From positions 182,189-246,188 of the forward strand of contig NZ_JARQWV010000006.1 in NCBI RefSeq assembly GCF_029543245.1: 64,000 nt of DNA, in the 5' to 3' direction. How positions within the stretch are numbered: position 1 is the first letter of the stretch; the number at the start of each line of letters is the position of its first letter. Shown piece after piece: positions 49,249 to 58,568 of this stretch. Origin of the DNA: Caulobacter endophyticus. Lineage in GTDB: Bacteria > Pseudomonadota > Alphaproteobacteria > Caulobacterales > Caulobacteraceae. Below the pieces are notes generated by a model. That model made no database searches and had not been told where the DNA came from. It saw only the letters and a program-made list of their open reading frames with translations. Position numbers and translations under genes: made by a program.

Positions 49249-49584
49249 ATGAGCACGCTGACCGAAGGCCGCCCGATCGCCTTCCGCATGCAGCTGAAGC
49301 CCGGTGTCGCCGCCGAGTACGAGCGCCGTCACGACGAGCTGTGGCCCGACCTGGCCGAGGCCCTGCGCAACGCCGGCATCTACGACTATTCGATCTTCCT
49401 CGACGAAGAGACCATGAGCCTGTTCGCCGTGCTTCGCCTGAAGCCCGACAACAATAAGGACACCCTGCCCCTGCAGCCGGTGATGAAGCGCTGGTGGGAC
49501 TTCATGGCCGACCTGATGGACGTCCATCCGGACAACAAGCCGGTCGAATGGCCGCTCAAGCCCGTCTTCTACTTCGAGGGCTGA
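49249..49584 (+). CDS. rhaM: L-rhamnose mutarotase
   Basis: The 111-residue protein interconverts the alpha and beta pyranose anomers of L-rhamnose. IAFRMQLKPGVAAEYERRHD, ELWPDLAEALRNAGIYDYSI and WWDFMADLMDVHPDNKP match the RhaM dimeric alpha/beta-barrel family. GGAGG lies 9 nt before ATG 49249. It precedes the GH43-GH35 gene by 5 nt. Confidence 0.94.
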   Translation: MSTLTEGRPIAFRMQLKPGVAAEYERRHDELWPDLAEALRNAGIYDYSIFLDEETMSLFAVLRLKPDNNKDTLPLQPVMKRWWDFMADLMDVHPDNKPVEWPLKPVFYFEG

Positions 49585-49589
49585 GACCA

Positions 49590-52500
49590 GTGATCAAGCG
49601 TCCCGCCCTCTTCGGCCTCGCCGCCGCCCTGCTCGCCACCACCGCGCTCTCCGGCGCGACTGCGGCCGAGCCGACGCGCTACGTCATGACGGCGTTCACC
49701 AACGCCAGCCAGTCGAACATGAGCGTGTACGACTCGGCCGACGGCTCGCGCTTCACCTTGCAGAAGCCGCTGGCCTACACCCCGCCCAAGGGGCTGATCC
49801 GCGATCCCAGCGTCATCAAGCGCAAGGACGGCTTCTACTACGTCGCCTACACCACCGGCTGGACCGGCAACACGATCGGCCTGGCCCGCAGCAAGGACCT
49901 GGTCGACTGGACCTTCCTGCGCGACGTCACCGTCGACGTGCCCGGCTCGACCAACACCTGGGCGCCGGAGTGGTTCGTCGACGCCGACGGTTCGGAGCAC
50001 CTGATTCTGTCGGTCTCGACCACCGGCATCGCGGGCCAGTTCCAGCCTTACCGGATCACGGCGCAGGACGCCGACCTCTCGACCTGGAGCGCGCCGCGCC
50101 CGCTGTCGGGCATGGGCCCCAACTACATCGACGCCTTCGTCGTGCGCGAGGGCTCGCAGTACCAGGCCTTCGCCAAGAACGAGACCACCAAGTTCATCGA
50201 GCTTCTGACCGCCCCGTCGCTGGACGGCCCCTGGCAGGTCAAGGGCGGCGGCGACTGGGCCGGCTGGGGCAAGTTCCTCGAAGGCCCCGCCCTCACCCGC
50301 ACGCCTGAAGGCGCCTGGCGCATCTATTTCGACGAGTACATGTCGAAGCGCTACTGGTACTCCGACAGCACCGACGGCTTCCGCACCTGGACGCCCAAGA
50401 AGGAACTGCCCGAGCTGTCGGGCACCGTCCGCCACTTCACCGTGCTGAAGGAAGGCGGCGAGCAGGCGGTCGCGGAGAAGCCCGCCGAAGCCCACAAGAT
50501 CACCTGGGACAAGTACTCCCTGAAGGTCGACGGCAATCGCATCTATTCCTGGGGCGGCGAGTTCCACCCCTTCCGCGTGCCCAGCCCGGATCTCTGGCGC
50601 GACATCCTCCAGAAGATGAAGGCCAGCGGCTACAACACCGTCGCGATCTACATCGACTGGGGCTACCACTCGCCCAAGCAGGGGGTCTACGACTTCTCGG
50701 GCATTCGCGACATGGATCGCGTGCTGACCATGGCCAAGGAAGAAGGCCTCTACGTCATCACCCGCGCCGGGCCGTACGTGAACGCCGAGCTGACGCGCGG
50801 CGGCTTCCCCGGCCACCTCGTCAACCAGCAGGCCCGCGCCCGCACCGACGCGCCGGAATACATCCAGGCCGCCGACGAGTGGCTGAGCCAGATCAACAAG
50901 GTCATCGCCCGCCACCAGCTGACCACCGGCCAGGGCACGGTCATCGCCCACCAGATCGAGAACGAGCTCGACGTCGTGGGCGCGCCGCAGCAGCGCTACA
51001 TGCAGTGGCTGGCCGACAAAGCCCGCGCGGATGGGATCACCGTCCCGCTGTTCCACAACGACAAGGGCCGCAACGGCTACTGGGTGCCCAAGGGCTCCAA
51101 CGTGCCAGGCTCCGTCGAAGGCCCGACCGACCTCTACGCCTTCGACGGCTATCCGGGCGGCTCGTGCAAGGTCGACTCCACCCCCTCCTCGCCCGGCGTG
51201 GCCCCCGACTGGGGCCTCTACGGCGCCGGCGGGGCCAAGGGCGGCGCCTCGGCCAGCCCCAACACGCCCGGCTTCGCGGCCGAGTTCGGCGGCGGCTGGT
51301 TCGACTACTGGGGCAGCAACGGCGACTACGACTGCACCGCCATCCATCGCGGCGTCGGCTATCAGCGGGTGTTCTACGGAACCAACATCGCCAACGGCCT
51401 GACGATCCAGAGCTTCTACATGACCTATGGCGGGACCAGCTGGGGCTGGTCGCCGGCCCCGGTGGTCTTCAGCTCCTACGACTACGGCTCGGCCATCGAC
51501 GAGGCCCGCGGCCTGCGCGACAAGGCCCGCGTCATGAAGCAGATGGGCCAGTTCCTGAACGCCGTTCCGGACCTGACCCGCATGGACAAGGGCGAGGCCG
51601 TCGTTCCCTCGAACGACAAGGTCCGCGTCTATCACAACGTCAACGCCGAGACCGGCAGCCACCTCTATGTGGTGATCCACAACCCCAGCAGCGCCACCGG
51701 CGACGAGGCCTTCACCTTCAAGGTCAAGACCCGCGACGGCGAGTACGTGGTCCCCTCGCGGATCAAGGGCCAGGACAGCAAGATGCTGATGGCCAGCTAC
51801 GACCTGGGCGGCCAGCGGCTCGTCTATTCGACCTCCGAGATCCAGACCCACCTGCCCTGGAACGGCGGCGACCTGGCCTTGATGTACGGCCGCGCCGGCG
51901 AGGCCGGTGAAACCGTCCTGCGCTATGCCGAGGCCCCCAAGGTCGAGGTGCTGGAAGGCCAGGTCTCGTCGAGCTTCGACGCGGCCAAGGGCGACCTGAA
52001 GCTCTCCTACACCCACACGGGTCTCGCCCGCGTGCGCATCACCGGCGGCGGCCGTCCGCCGCTGACGCTGCTGCTGGCCGACGAGGCCACGGGCCAGACC
52101 TTCTGGCGCCAGGACACCGCGGCCGGCCCGACCCTGCAACGCGGCCCAGGCCTCGTTCGCTCGGCCAGCGTCAAGGGCGCGGTCCTGTCGCTGACCGGCG
52201 ACACCGAGACCGAAAGCGCCCTGGAAGTCTTCGCGCCCAAGGGCGTGAAGTCCGTCCGCTGGAACGGCGCGGCCGTCGCCGCCAAGGCCACGGCTTCGGG
52301 CTCGCTGCTGGCGTCCAAGGCGCTGGCCGGCCCCACCGCCGTCACCGTGCCCGACCTGGCCAAGCTCGACTGGAAGACCGCCGCCGGCTCGCCGGAGTCG
52401 GATCCGGCCTTCGACGACAGCGCCTGGGCCAAGGCCGAGGGCAAGCGCGGCGGCTCCACCGTGCGTCCGCCGACGGGCCAGCCGGCGCTCGACATGAGCA

Positions 52501-53381
52501 CCCACGGCTTCCACCACGGCGACGTCTGGTATCGCGGCCGCTACAAGGGCCGCGCCGACATCGACACCCTGACCCTGCATTACGGCGCCGGCGGCGCCGG
52601 CATGCTGCAGGTCTGGCTGGACGGCAAGTTCCTGGGCCAGCACGAGCTGGACGGCGGCCTGCCCCGCCCGATCACCACGGGCGTGGCCACCTTCAAGCTG
52701 CCGGAAGCCCTGCGCGGCGACGGCGAGCACGTCCTGTCGGTGATGGTCCGCAACAACGGCCACAACTGGGACCTCGACGCCGACGACTTCCACAAGGAAG
52801 CCCGCGGCCTCGTCTCGGCCTCGCTGTCGAGCCCGACGAGCTACAGCTTCGCCGTGCCGATCGCCTGGAAGATCCAGGGCAACAAGGGCGGCGAGGACAT
52901 CGCCGATCCGGTGCGCGGCCCGATGAACGAAGGCGGCCAGTACGGCGAGCGCAACGGCTGGCACCTGCCGGGCTTCCCCGACCAGGGCTGGGCCAAGGCC
53001 GATATGGCCGCACCTGCGCCCTACGCCGGCACCACCTGGTATCGCACCAACTTCGACCTGGCCCTGCCCAAGGACCAGGACGTGACCCTGGGCCTGACGA
53101 TCGGCGATCCGAAGACCCCGCGCTCGCCCGGCCGCTATCGCGTGCTGATCTTCGTCAATGGCTGGAACATGGGCCAGTTCATCGCCCATGTCGGCCCGCA
53201 ACGGACCTTCGTGCTGCCGACCGGCATCGTCGATCTGCACGGCAAGAACACCATCGCCCTGGCCGTAACCAGCGACGGCGCCCCCGGCGACGCCCTGGAA
53301 GCGGTCAAACTGGAAGTGCTGCGCAACGTGGAAGGCGGCGTGCCCGTCGCCCGCGTGCCCGCGCCGAACTACAAGCAATGA
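49590..53381 (+). CDS. Exported two-module glycoside hydrolase: GH43-like propeller fused to GH35 beta-galactosidase
   Basis: The 1263-residue protein starts at GTG with a signal peptide (LLATTALSGATAAE). Residues ~30-290 form a GH43-like five-bladed propeller (LIRDPSVIKRKDGFYYVAY with the base Asp; WAPEWFVD). A linker leads to a GH35 domain (~300-720): GGEFHPFRVP, NTVAIYIDWGYHSPKQGVYDF and GPYVNAELTRGG, with acid/base Glu in HQIENELD (~457) and nucleophile Glu in AAEFGGG (~564). The remaining ~540 residues are beta-sandwich/jelly-roll domains as in large GH35 enzymes. It should cut side chains (galactose and arabinose-like) off rhamnogalacturonan I in the periplasm or outside. Neither activity is shown by sequence alone. 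Confidence 0.9.
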   Translation: MIKRPALFGLAAALLATTALSGATAAEPTRYVMTAFTNASQSNMSVYDSADGSRFTLQKPLAYTPPKGLIRDPSVIKRKDGFYYVAYTTGWTGNTIGLARSKDLVDWTFLRDVTVDVPGSTNTWAPEWFVDADGSEHLILSVSTTGIAGQFQPYRITAQDADLSTWSAPRPLSGMGPNYIDAFVVREGSQYQAFAKNETTKFIELLTAPSLDGPWQVKGGGDWAGWGKFLEGPALTRTPEGAWRIYFDEYMSKRYWYSDSTDGFRTWTPKKELPELSGTVRHFTVLKEGGEQAVAEKPAEAHKITWDKYSLKVDGNRIYSWGGEFHPFRVPSPDLWRDILQKMKASGYNTVAIYIDWGYHSPKQGVYDFSGIRDMDRVLTMAKEEGLYVITRAGPYVNAELTRGGFPGHLVNQQARARTDAPEYIQAADEWLSQINKVIARHQLTTGQGTVIAHQIENELDVVGAPQQRYMQWLADKARADGITVPLFHNDKGRNGYWVPKGSNVPGSVEGPTDLYAFDGYPGGSCKVDSTPSSPGVAPDWGLYGAGGAKGGASASPNTPGFAAEFGGGWFDYWGSNGDYDCTAIHRGVGYQRVFYGTNIANGLTIQSFYMTYGGTSWGWSPAPVVFSSYDYGSAIDEARGLRDKARVMKQMGQFLNAVPDLTRMDKGEAVVPSNDKVRVYHNVNAETGSHLYVVIHNPSSATGDEAFTFKVKTRDGEYVVPSRIKGQDSKMLMASYDLGGQRLVYSTSEIQTHLPWNGGDLALMYGRAGEAGETVLRYAEAPKVEVLEGQVSSSFDAAKGDLKLSYTHTGLARVRITGGGRPPLTLLLADEATGQTFWRQDTAAGPTLQRGPGLVRSASVKGAVLSLTGDTETESALEVFAPKGVKSVRWNGAAVAAKATASGSLLASKALAGPTAVTVPDLAKLDWKTAAGSPESDPAFDDSAWAKAEGKRGGSTVRPPTGQPALDMSTHGFHHGDVWYRGRYKGRADIDTLTLHYGAGGAGMLQVWLDGKFLGQHELDGGLPRPITTGVATFKLPEALRGDGEHVLSVMVRNNGHNWDLDADDFHKEARGLVSASLSSPTSYSFAVPIAWKIQGNKGGEDIADPVRGPMNEGGQYGERNGWHLPGFPDQGWAKADMAAPAPYAGTTWYRTNFDLALPKDQDVTLGLTIGDPKTPRSPGRYRVLIFVNGWNMGQFIAHVGPQRTFVLPTGIVDLHGKNTIALAVTSDGAPGDALEAVKLEVLRNVEGGVPVARVPAPNYKQ

Positions 53382-53419
53382 GCCACGTGCTCATCCGAAC
53401 TTACCTTTAGGAGACTACC

Positions 53420-54529
53420 GTGCCCAATCTCGCTCACGGCATCGAGGCCAAGGACGTCAAGGCCAAGATCGCCCTTCTGATCAGCAACCTCGTCGACATC
53501 ACCGACGAGACGGGCGAGTTCCTGCTGCGCCTCGACGACGGCCGCGTCATCGACACCAAGGGCTGGAACGACTGGGAATGGACCCACGGCGTGGGCCTCT
53601 ACGGCCTGTGGAAGCAGTACGAGATGTACGGCGACGAGCGCGCCTTCGACATCATGACCAAGTGGTTCGCCGACCGCTTCGAGGCCGGCACCCCGACCAA
53701 GAACATCAACACGGTCTCGCCGTTCCTGACCCTGGCCTACCTCTATGAGGCCACCGGCGACCACACCTACATCCCCTACCTCGAGACCTGGGCCGACTAC
53801 GTCATGTACGAAGGTCCGCGCACCGAGGAAGGCGGCTTCCAGCACATCGTCTTCAACAGCGAGAACCCGCAGCAGCTGTGGGACGACACGCTGATGATGA
53901 GCGTGCTGCCGCTGGCCAAGATCGGCCTGCTGCTCGACCGCCCCGACTTCGTCGAGGAGGCCAAGCGCCAGTTCATGGTCCACATCAAGTATCTGGCCGA
54001 CCGCAAGACCGGCCTGTGGTTCCACGGCTGGACCTTCGAGGGTCGTCACAACTTCGCCGACGCCCTGTGGGCCCGCGGGAACTGCTGGGTGACGATCGCC
54101 ATCCCGGAATTCATCGAGCTGCTCGACCTGAAGCCGGGCGACGGCCTGCGCGCCTTCCTGATCGACGCCCTGGAAGCCCAGATCAAGGCCCTGACCGAGT
54201 ACCAGGACCAGGAAACCGGCCTGTGGCACACGATCATCAACGACAAGACCTCGTACCTTGAAGCCTCGGCCACGGCCGGCTTCGCCTACGGCGTCCTCAA
54301 GGCCGTCCGCAAGCGCTACATCGGCAAGGAATACGAAGCCGTCGCCATCCGCGCCATCAAGGGCGTGCTGGCCAACATCGACGACGCGGGCGAACTGCAG
54401 CAGGTCTCGTTCGGCACCCCGGTGTTCGACACGATCCAGGGCTACAAGGACATCCCGCTGACCTCGATGCCCTACGGCCAGTCGCTGGCCATGCTGGCTC
54501 TGGGCGAGTTCCAGCGCGCCTTCATCTAA
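53420..54529 (+). CDS. GH105 unsaturated rhamnogalacturonyl hydrolase
   Basis: The 369-residue protein is an alpha/alpha-barrel GH88/GH105 hydrolase that hydrates and cleaves unsaturated galacturonyl-rhamnose made by pectate-type lyases. The catalytic Asp lies in QLWDDTLMMSVLPLA; GWNDWEWTHGVGLYGLW and GLWFHGWTFEG line the substrate site. There is no signal peptide, so it works in the cytoplasm on imported disaccharides. AGGAG lies 8 nt before GTG 53420. It sits just behind the GH43-GH35 gene; a palindromic repeat then precedes the transporter. Confidence 0.92.
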   Translation: MPNLAHGIEAKDVKAKIALLISNLVDITDETGEFLLRLDDGRVIDTKGWNDWEWTHGVGLYGLWKQYEMYGDERAFDIMTKWFADRFEAGTPTKNINTVSPFLTLAYLYEATGDHTYIPYLETWADYVMYEGPRTEEGGFQHIVFNSENPQQLWDDTLMMSVLPLAKIGLLLDRPDFVEEAKRQFMVHIKYLADRKTGLWFHGWTFEGRHNFADALWARGNCWVTIAIPEFIELLDLKPGDGLRAFLIDALEAQIKALTEYQDQETGLWHTIINDKTSYLEASATAGFAYGVLKAVRKRYIGKEYEAVAIRAIKGVLANIDDAGELQQVSFGTPVFDTIQGYKDIPLTSMPYGQSLAMLALGEFQRAFI

Positions 54530-54543
54530 CTCTCTCACCGACC

Positions 54544-54625
54544 TTCCCCGCGAAGGCGGGGATCCAAGCTGACTCTATAGCGAGAGCGCCGGAAACTCGG
54601 CTTGGATCCCCGCCTGCGCGGGGAA
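54544..54625. repeat. Palindromic repeat, family 4, copy B
   Basis: TTCCCCGCGAAGGCGGGG followed by ATCCAAGC is mirrored by GCTTGGATCCCCGCC and GCGGGGAA. It fills the gap between the GH105 and transporter genes, and its last arm adds GGGGAAG shortly before an in-frame ATG at 54632. Confidence 0.82.
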
Positions 54626-54694
54626 GAACGGATGGGGGAATACAATTCAGAGGCTCACCAGAAGCCTTTCGAAGTTTTGGGACACGAAACGAAC

Positions 54695-56320
54695 ATGGCC
54701 ACGCCAGACGCCCGCAAACCGTCCTGGATCAACTATTGGGGCTGGGGCTCCGGCGACATGTTGGGGGCCGGCGCGCAAGCCGTGATCACCGGCTGGCTGG
54801 CCTACTTCTTCATCACCTTCTGCGGACTGTCGCCGGTCGAGACCGGCCTGATCCTGGGCCTGCCGCGCCTGCTGGAAGCGATCACCTGCCCGCTGATCGG
54901 CTACATCTCCGACAACCTGCGCCACACCTGGATCGGCCGTAAGGTCGGGCGGCGGAAGATCTTCCTGCTGCTGACCATTCCGCTGCTGCCCAGCTTCGCC
55001 CTGATCTTCGTGTCGGGCCAGACCTTCACCTACTACCTGGTGACCTTCATCTTCTTCGAGTTCGTCTACACGATGTTCCTGATCCCGTGGGAAACCCTCG
55101 CGGCGGAAATGACGAAGGATTACAAGGAGAAGGCCAAGTTTGCGGGCGCCCGCATGCTGATCGCCCAAAGCTCGGCGATCCTGGCCTCGTACCTGCCCAC
55201 GCTGATCATCAACAACTTCGGCGGCAAGGACAGCTCCAACACCTTCCTGATCATGGCGGCCATCTTCGGCGGCCTGTTCAGCCTGGTCGTCGTGCTGGTG
55301 GTCCTGTTCACCTGGGAGCGCCCCTACACCGAGGACGAAAAGCTGATCCAGCCCGAGGCCATGGACTGGGGCAAGGCCGCGATGATCCCGGTCAACATGT
55401 TCCGCGACCTGTTCTCGACCCTGAAGCTGAAAGCCTTCCGCCAGCACCTGTCGCTGTATCTGGGCGGCTATATCAGCCAGGACATCTTCAACACCGCCTT
55501 CCCGCTGTTCGTGGCCACGGTGATGGTCGGCTCGACCCTGGTGATCTCCCAGGCGATGACGATGATGTACTTCGCCCAGCTGATCTCGGTGATGATCGCC
55601 ATCCGCGTGATCATCAAGACCGGTCCGACGGCGGCCTATCGCATGGCCATCACCTTCGTCGGCGCGGCCCTGCTGCTGTTCCTGGGCTTCTACCTGGTCA
55701 AGCCGGCCGGCTTCGCCGCGGGCGTCGAGGGCCTGCACGGCAACATCTTCAACGCCGCCGGTTCGGGCTTCAACCCCACGGTCCTGTTCTGGCTGTTCCT
55801 GCCGATCATCCTGGCGGGCCTGGGCCGCGGCACGCTGAACTTCGTGCCCTGGGGCGTCTACAACTACCTGCCCGACGTCGACGAGGCCGTCACCGGCCAG
55901 CGCCGCGAAGGCATCTTCGCCGGCGTCATGACCTTCGTGCGCAAGATCGCCCAGTCGGGCGCCATCCTTCTGACCACCACCCTCCTGGGCCTGGGCGGCT
56001 TCGTCTCGGGCGGCAAGGGCCAGGTCGTCCAGCAGACGCCCCAGGCGATCCACACCCTGGTGCTGATCATGGTCGGCGGCCCGATCCTGGTGATGGTCAC
56101 CGGCATGATTATCTCGTGGAAGTTCCGCCTCAACGCCAAGACCCACGAGGTCCTGGTCCACGAGGTCGAACGCCTGCGCGCCGGCGCCACCGAGGCCGAG
56201 ACCCCCGAGTCCAAGGCCATCGTCGAGGACCTCACCGGCTGGAAGTACGAACGCCTCTGGGGCCGCGGCGAGAAGGCCAGGCCCTCTGTCACCAGCGACC
56301 AGATCCCGGATATCAACTGA
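54695..56320 (+). CDS. GPH-family sugar symporter (MFS, MelB-like)
   Basis: The GPH-type cation:sugar symporter has 12 predicted membrane segments. GWGSGDMLGAGAQAVITGWL begins the first, and GYISDNLRHTWIGRKVGRRK is the conserved loop after the second. The 541-residue length includes a long C-terminal cytoplasmic tail. The start could be ATG 54632 or 54695; the latter (MATPDARKPSWINYWG) is preferred because residues before it include repeat DNA. Together with GH105 it would import unsaturated rhamnogalacturonan disaccharides or L-rhamnose. Substrate is inferred from context. Confidence 0.87.
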   Translation: MATPDARKPSWINYWGWGSGDMLGAGAQAVITGWLAYFFITFCGLSPVETGLILGLPRLLEAITCPLIGYISDNLRHTWIGRKVGRRKIFLLLTIPLLPSFALIFVSGQTFTYYLVTFIFFEFVYTMFLIPWETLAAEMTKDYKEKAKFAGARMLIAQSSAILASYLPTLIINNFGGKDSSNTFLIMAAIFGGLFSLVVVLVVLFTWERPYTEDEKLIQPEAMDWGKAAMIPVNMFRDLFSTLKLKAFRQHLSLYLGGYISQDIFNTAFPLFVATVMVGSTLVISQAMTMMYFAQLISVMIAIRVIIKTGPTAAYRMAITFVGAALLLFLGFYLVKPAGFAAGVEGLHGNIFNAAGSGFNPTVLFWLFLPIILAGLGRGTLNFVPWGVYNYLPDVDEAVTGQRREGIFAGVMTFVRKIAQSGAILLTTTLLGLGGFVSGGKGQVVQQTPQAIHTLVLIMVGGPILVMVTGMIISWKFRLNAKTHEVLVHEVERLRAGATEAETPESKAIVEDLTGWKYERLWGRGEKARPSVTSDQIPDIN

Positions 56321-56327
56321 TCCGGAT

Positions 56328-56491
56328 CCCTCTCCCCTTGCGGGAGAGGGTGGCCTCCCGAAAGGGAGGTCGGGTGAGGGGTCTCTCAGAAGCCAAACGC
56401 CGCGACAGCCGATCGGCCGTCGCGGCGTTTTCGTTCGTGCAACCCCTCATCCGTCGACTGCGTCGACACCTTCTCCCGCAAGGGGAGAAGG
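56328..56491. repeat. ~164-bp palindromic element, family 1, copy C
   Basis: It starts CCCTCTCCCCTTGCGGGAG, 7 nt after the transporter stop, and ends CTCCCGCAAGGGGAGAAGG. It has the same orientation as copy B. Its unique centre contains a terminator-like hairpin (56395-56433). It lies between convergent genes. Confidence 0.88.
56395..56433 (+). terminator. Terminator hairpin inside the family 1 element
   Basis: AACGCCGCGAC and GTCGCGGCGTT form a perfect stem around a self-complementary loop (GCCGATCGGC), followed by TTCGTT. It could end the transporter transcript. Confidence 0.7.
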
Positions 56492-56501
56492 ACGCTACGT
56501 A

Positions 56502-56547
56502 GATCCTCCCTCTCTGGGGGAGGTGGCCCATAGGGCCGGAGGGGGTC
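56502..56547. repeat. Short palindromic repeat, family 2, copy B
   Basis: GATCCTCCCTCTCTGGGGGAGG is followed by TGGCCCATAGGGCCGGAGGG, the inverse of copy A at 29684. Adjacent to copy C of family 1 and the histidine kinase 3' end. Confidence 0.8.
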
Positions 56548-56556
56548 AGCGCCGAC

Positions 56557-58383
56557 CTAAGCCGCCTCCGCCTGGCTCCACCGCGCCACCATCTCCAGGA
56601 GCCGACCCGGATTGATCGGCTTGCCCAGGTGGTCGTCCATGCCGGCGGCCATGCAGGTGGCGATCTGGTCGGGCAAGACGTTGGCGGTCATGGCCACGAT
56701 CGGGATGTGGCGCCCCGTCGGCTCCAGCGCCCGAATGCGGCGCGTGGCGGTCAGGCCGTCCATCACCGGCATCTGCACGTCCATCAGAACGAGGTCGTAG
56801 GCCTTGCCGGCCTTGAAGGCGTCGACCGCCGCCACGCCGTCGACAGCCATCTCCACCTCGACCTCGAACGGCGCCAGCAGCGCGCCGATCAGTTCGCGGT
56901 TGGCGGGGTTGTCCTCGACCAGCAGCAGACGCACCGGCTGGTCCAGGCTCACCGGCGACGGCGCGGCGGGCAGGTCGCTGGCCAGGCTCTCGGTGATCGG
57001 CAGGTCGACCTCGAACCAGAAGGTCGAGCCCCGCCCCTGCGCGCTCTCGACGCCGATCTGGCCGCCCATCGCCTCGATGATCCGCTTGCAGATCGCCAGG
57101 CCCAGGCCTGTGCCGCCGAACCGGCGCGACACCCCGGCATCGGCCTGGATGAAGCGCTCGAACACCGCCTCGTGCATGTCGTCGGGCAGGCCGATGCCGC
57201 TGTCGCGCACCGACATCCTCAAGCGCTGGCCGACGCTCGACGAGGCTTGGCTGACGCTGATGACGATCTGGCCCTCGCTGGTGAACTTCACCGCGTTCGA
57301 CAGGAAGTTCAGCAGCACCTGGTTCAGCCGCGCCGCGTCGCCCAGCAGCGGGGCCAGCCCCGGTCCAAACTCGATCAGCACCGGCAGGCCCTTGGCCTGG
57401 GCCTGGCTCTCGATCAGGGCGGCGGCCGAGCGGGCCATGTCGCAGGGACGGAACGGCTCGGCGTCGAACTCCATGCCCGCCTCCAGGCGCGAGAAGTCCA
57501 GAACGTCGTTGATGACGCCCAGCAGGGTGTTGCTGGCCTCGTGCACCAGGCGCACCTGGCGCGCATCGGCCTCGGACAGGGCCGACGACTGCCGCAGCAG
57601 GCCCGAAAAGCCGATGATCGCCGTCAGCGGCGTACGCAGTTCGTGGGTCATGTTGGCCAGGAAGTCGGCCTTGGCGGCGGCCGCGGCCCGCGCCTCGGCG
57701 GCCACCCGCGCCAGTTCCTCGGCCAGCCGCTTGCGTTCGGTGATGTCGCGGCTGGTGGCGATGAAGCCGCCCCCCTCCTCCTGGGGCACCATCGAATAGG
57801 TGCTCTCGATCCAGATCAGCTGGCCGTCCTTGCGGCGGAACTGGTACTCCAGCGTGCGACTGTCGGCGGGGCCCTTCAGCGAGCGAACCGCGGCCAGCGC
57901 CTTGGCCCCGTCCTCCTCGCTCACGCCCAGCAGGTTCGGCGCGACCAGGAACTCGGCGGGAGTATAGCCCGTCAGTTGTTCGATGGCCGGCGAGTTATAG
58001 CGGCGGCGCCCGTCCGACCACCACATCAGCAGGGCGTCGGTCAGGTTGTTGGCCAGGATGCGGTACAGCGACTCCTGCTCGCGCAGGCGCCCCAGGGCGC
58101 GCTCGGCCTCGAGCCGACGGCGCTCGGCCTCCTCGGCCGTCTGGCGCTGGACCTTCAGGCTATGCGACAGGTCCAGCTTGGCGATCTTCAGGTCCAGGCG
58201 TTGGCTGTGCATGACGTACAGCAGCGGCGTTCCGACGATGGCGACGATGGCCATGGTCATGCCCGGCGTGAACACCTCCGGGCGGCTCAGCAGCACGATA
58301 TTGATCAGGTAGTCCGCGCCCACGGCGGCGAGGGCCACCAGGGCGACGGTCGCGAGCGTTCTTAGGAACTTGGCTAGAAACAT
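56557..58383 (-). CDS. Hybrid sensor histidine kinase (PAS - HisKA - HATPase - receiver)
   Basis: The 608-residue kinase has two N-terminal membrane segments (~8-33 and ~42-58), a coiled coil, a PAS/PAC domain (~105-220: ALLMWWSDGRRRYNSPAIEQ, FIATSRDITERKRLAEE), HisKA (ANMTHELRTPLTAIIGF, His ~254), HATPase (NFLSNAVKFT, DSGIGLP, GGTGLGLAIC) and a receiver domain at ~475-600 (LLVEDNPANRE, LVLMDVQMPVMDG). No output domain follows. It splits the carbohydrate locus into two clusters, but a role in sugar sensing is unproven. PAS domain may bind a cytoplasmic signal; a phosphotransfer partner is needed. Confidence 0.93.
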   Translation of the reverse strand: MFLAKFLRTLATVALVALAAVGADYLINIVLLSRPEVFTPGMTMAIVAIVGTPLLYVMHSQRLDLKIAKLDLSHSLKVQRQTAEEAERRRLEAERALGRLREQESLYRILANNLTDALLMWWSDGRRRYNSPAIEQLTGYTPAEFLVAPNLLGVSEEDGAKALAAVRSLKGPADSRTLEYQFRRKDGQLIWIESTYSMVPQEEGGGFIATSRDITERKRLAEELARVAAEARAAAAAKADFLANMTHELRTPLTAIIGFSGLLRQSSALSEADARQVRLVHEASNTLLGVINDVLDFSRLEAGMEFDAEPFRPCDMARSAAALIESQAQAKGLPVLIEFGPGLAPLLGDAARLNQVLLNFLSNAVKFTSEGQIVISVSQASSSVGQRLRMSVRDSGIGLPDDMHEAVFERFIQADAGVSRRFGGTGLGLAICKRIIEAMGGQIGVESAQGRGSTFWFEVDLPITESLASDLPAAPSPVSLDQPVRLLLVEDNPANRELIGALLAPFEVEVEMAVDGVAAVDAFKAGKAYDLVLMDVQMPVMDGLTATRRIRALEPTGRHIPIVAMTANVLPDQIATCMAAGMDDHLGKPINPGRLLEMVARWSQAEAA

Positions 58384-58568
58384 GGCCCCAGTGTCGACAG
58401 CGCGCCTGATCGAACGGTCCGATCCCGCTTCTTTTCGCTCATCTTGAAGGCGAAAGTGCTAAAATCGACCGTCTGCCGGTTCTCAGGCGACTTTCGCGAC
58501 GCTACGCCGCAGCTTGCACGCACTCAAGGTGGCGCTCATGGCCAAGCTCGCCCGCCGGCGGTCACCCG

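Noticed and set aside
49569..53378. Long open frame antisense to the GH43-GH35 gene (about 1269 codons)
   Set aside because: GC-rich codon bias keeps the complementary frame open. The predicted protein is His/Gly/Ala/Val-rich with no domain, and the plus-strand gene has clear catalytic motifs.
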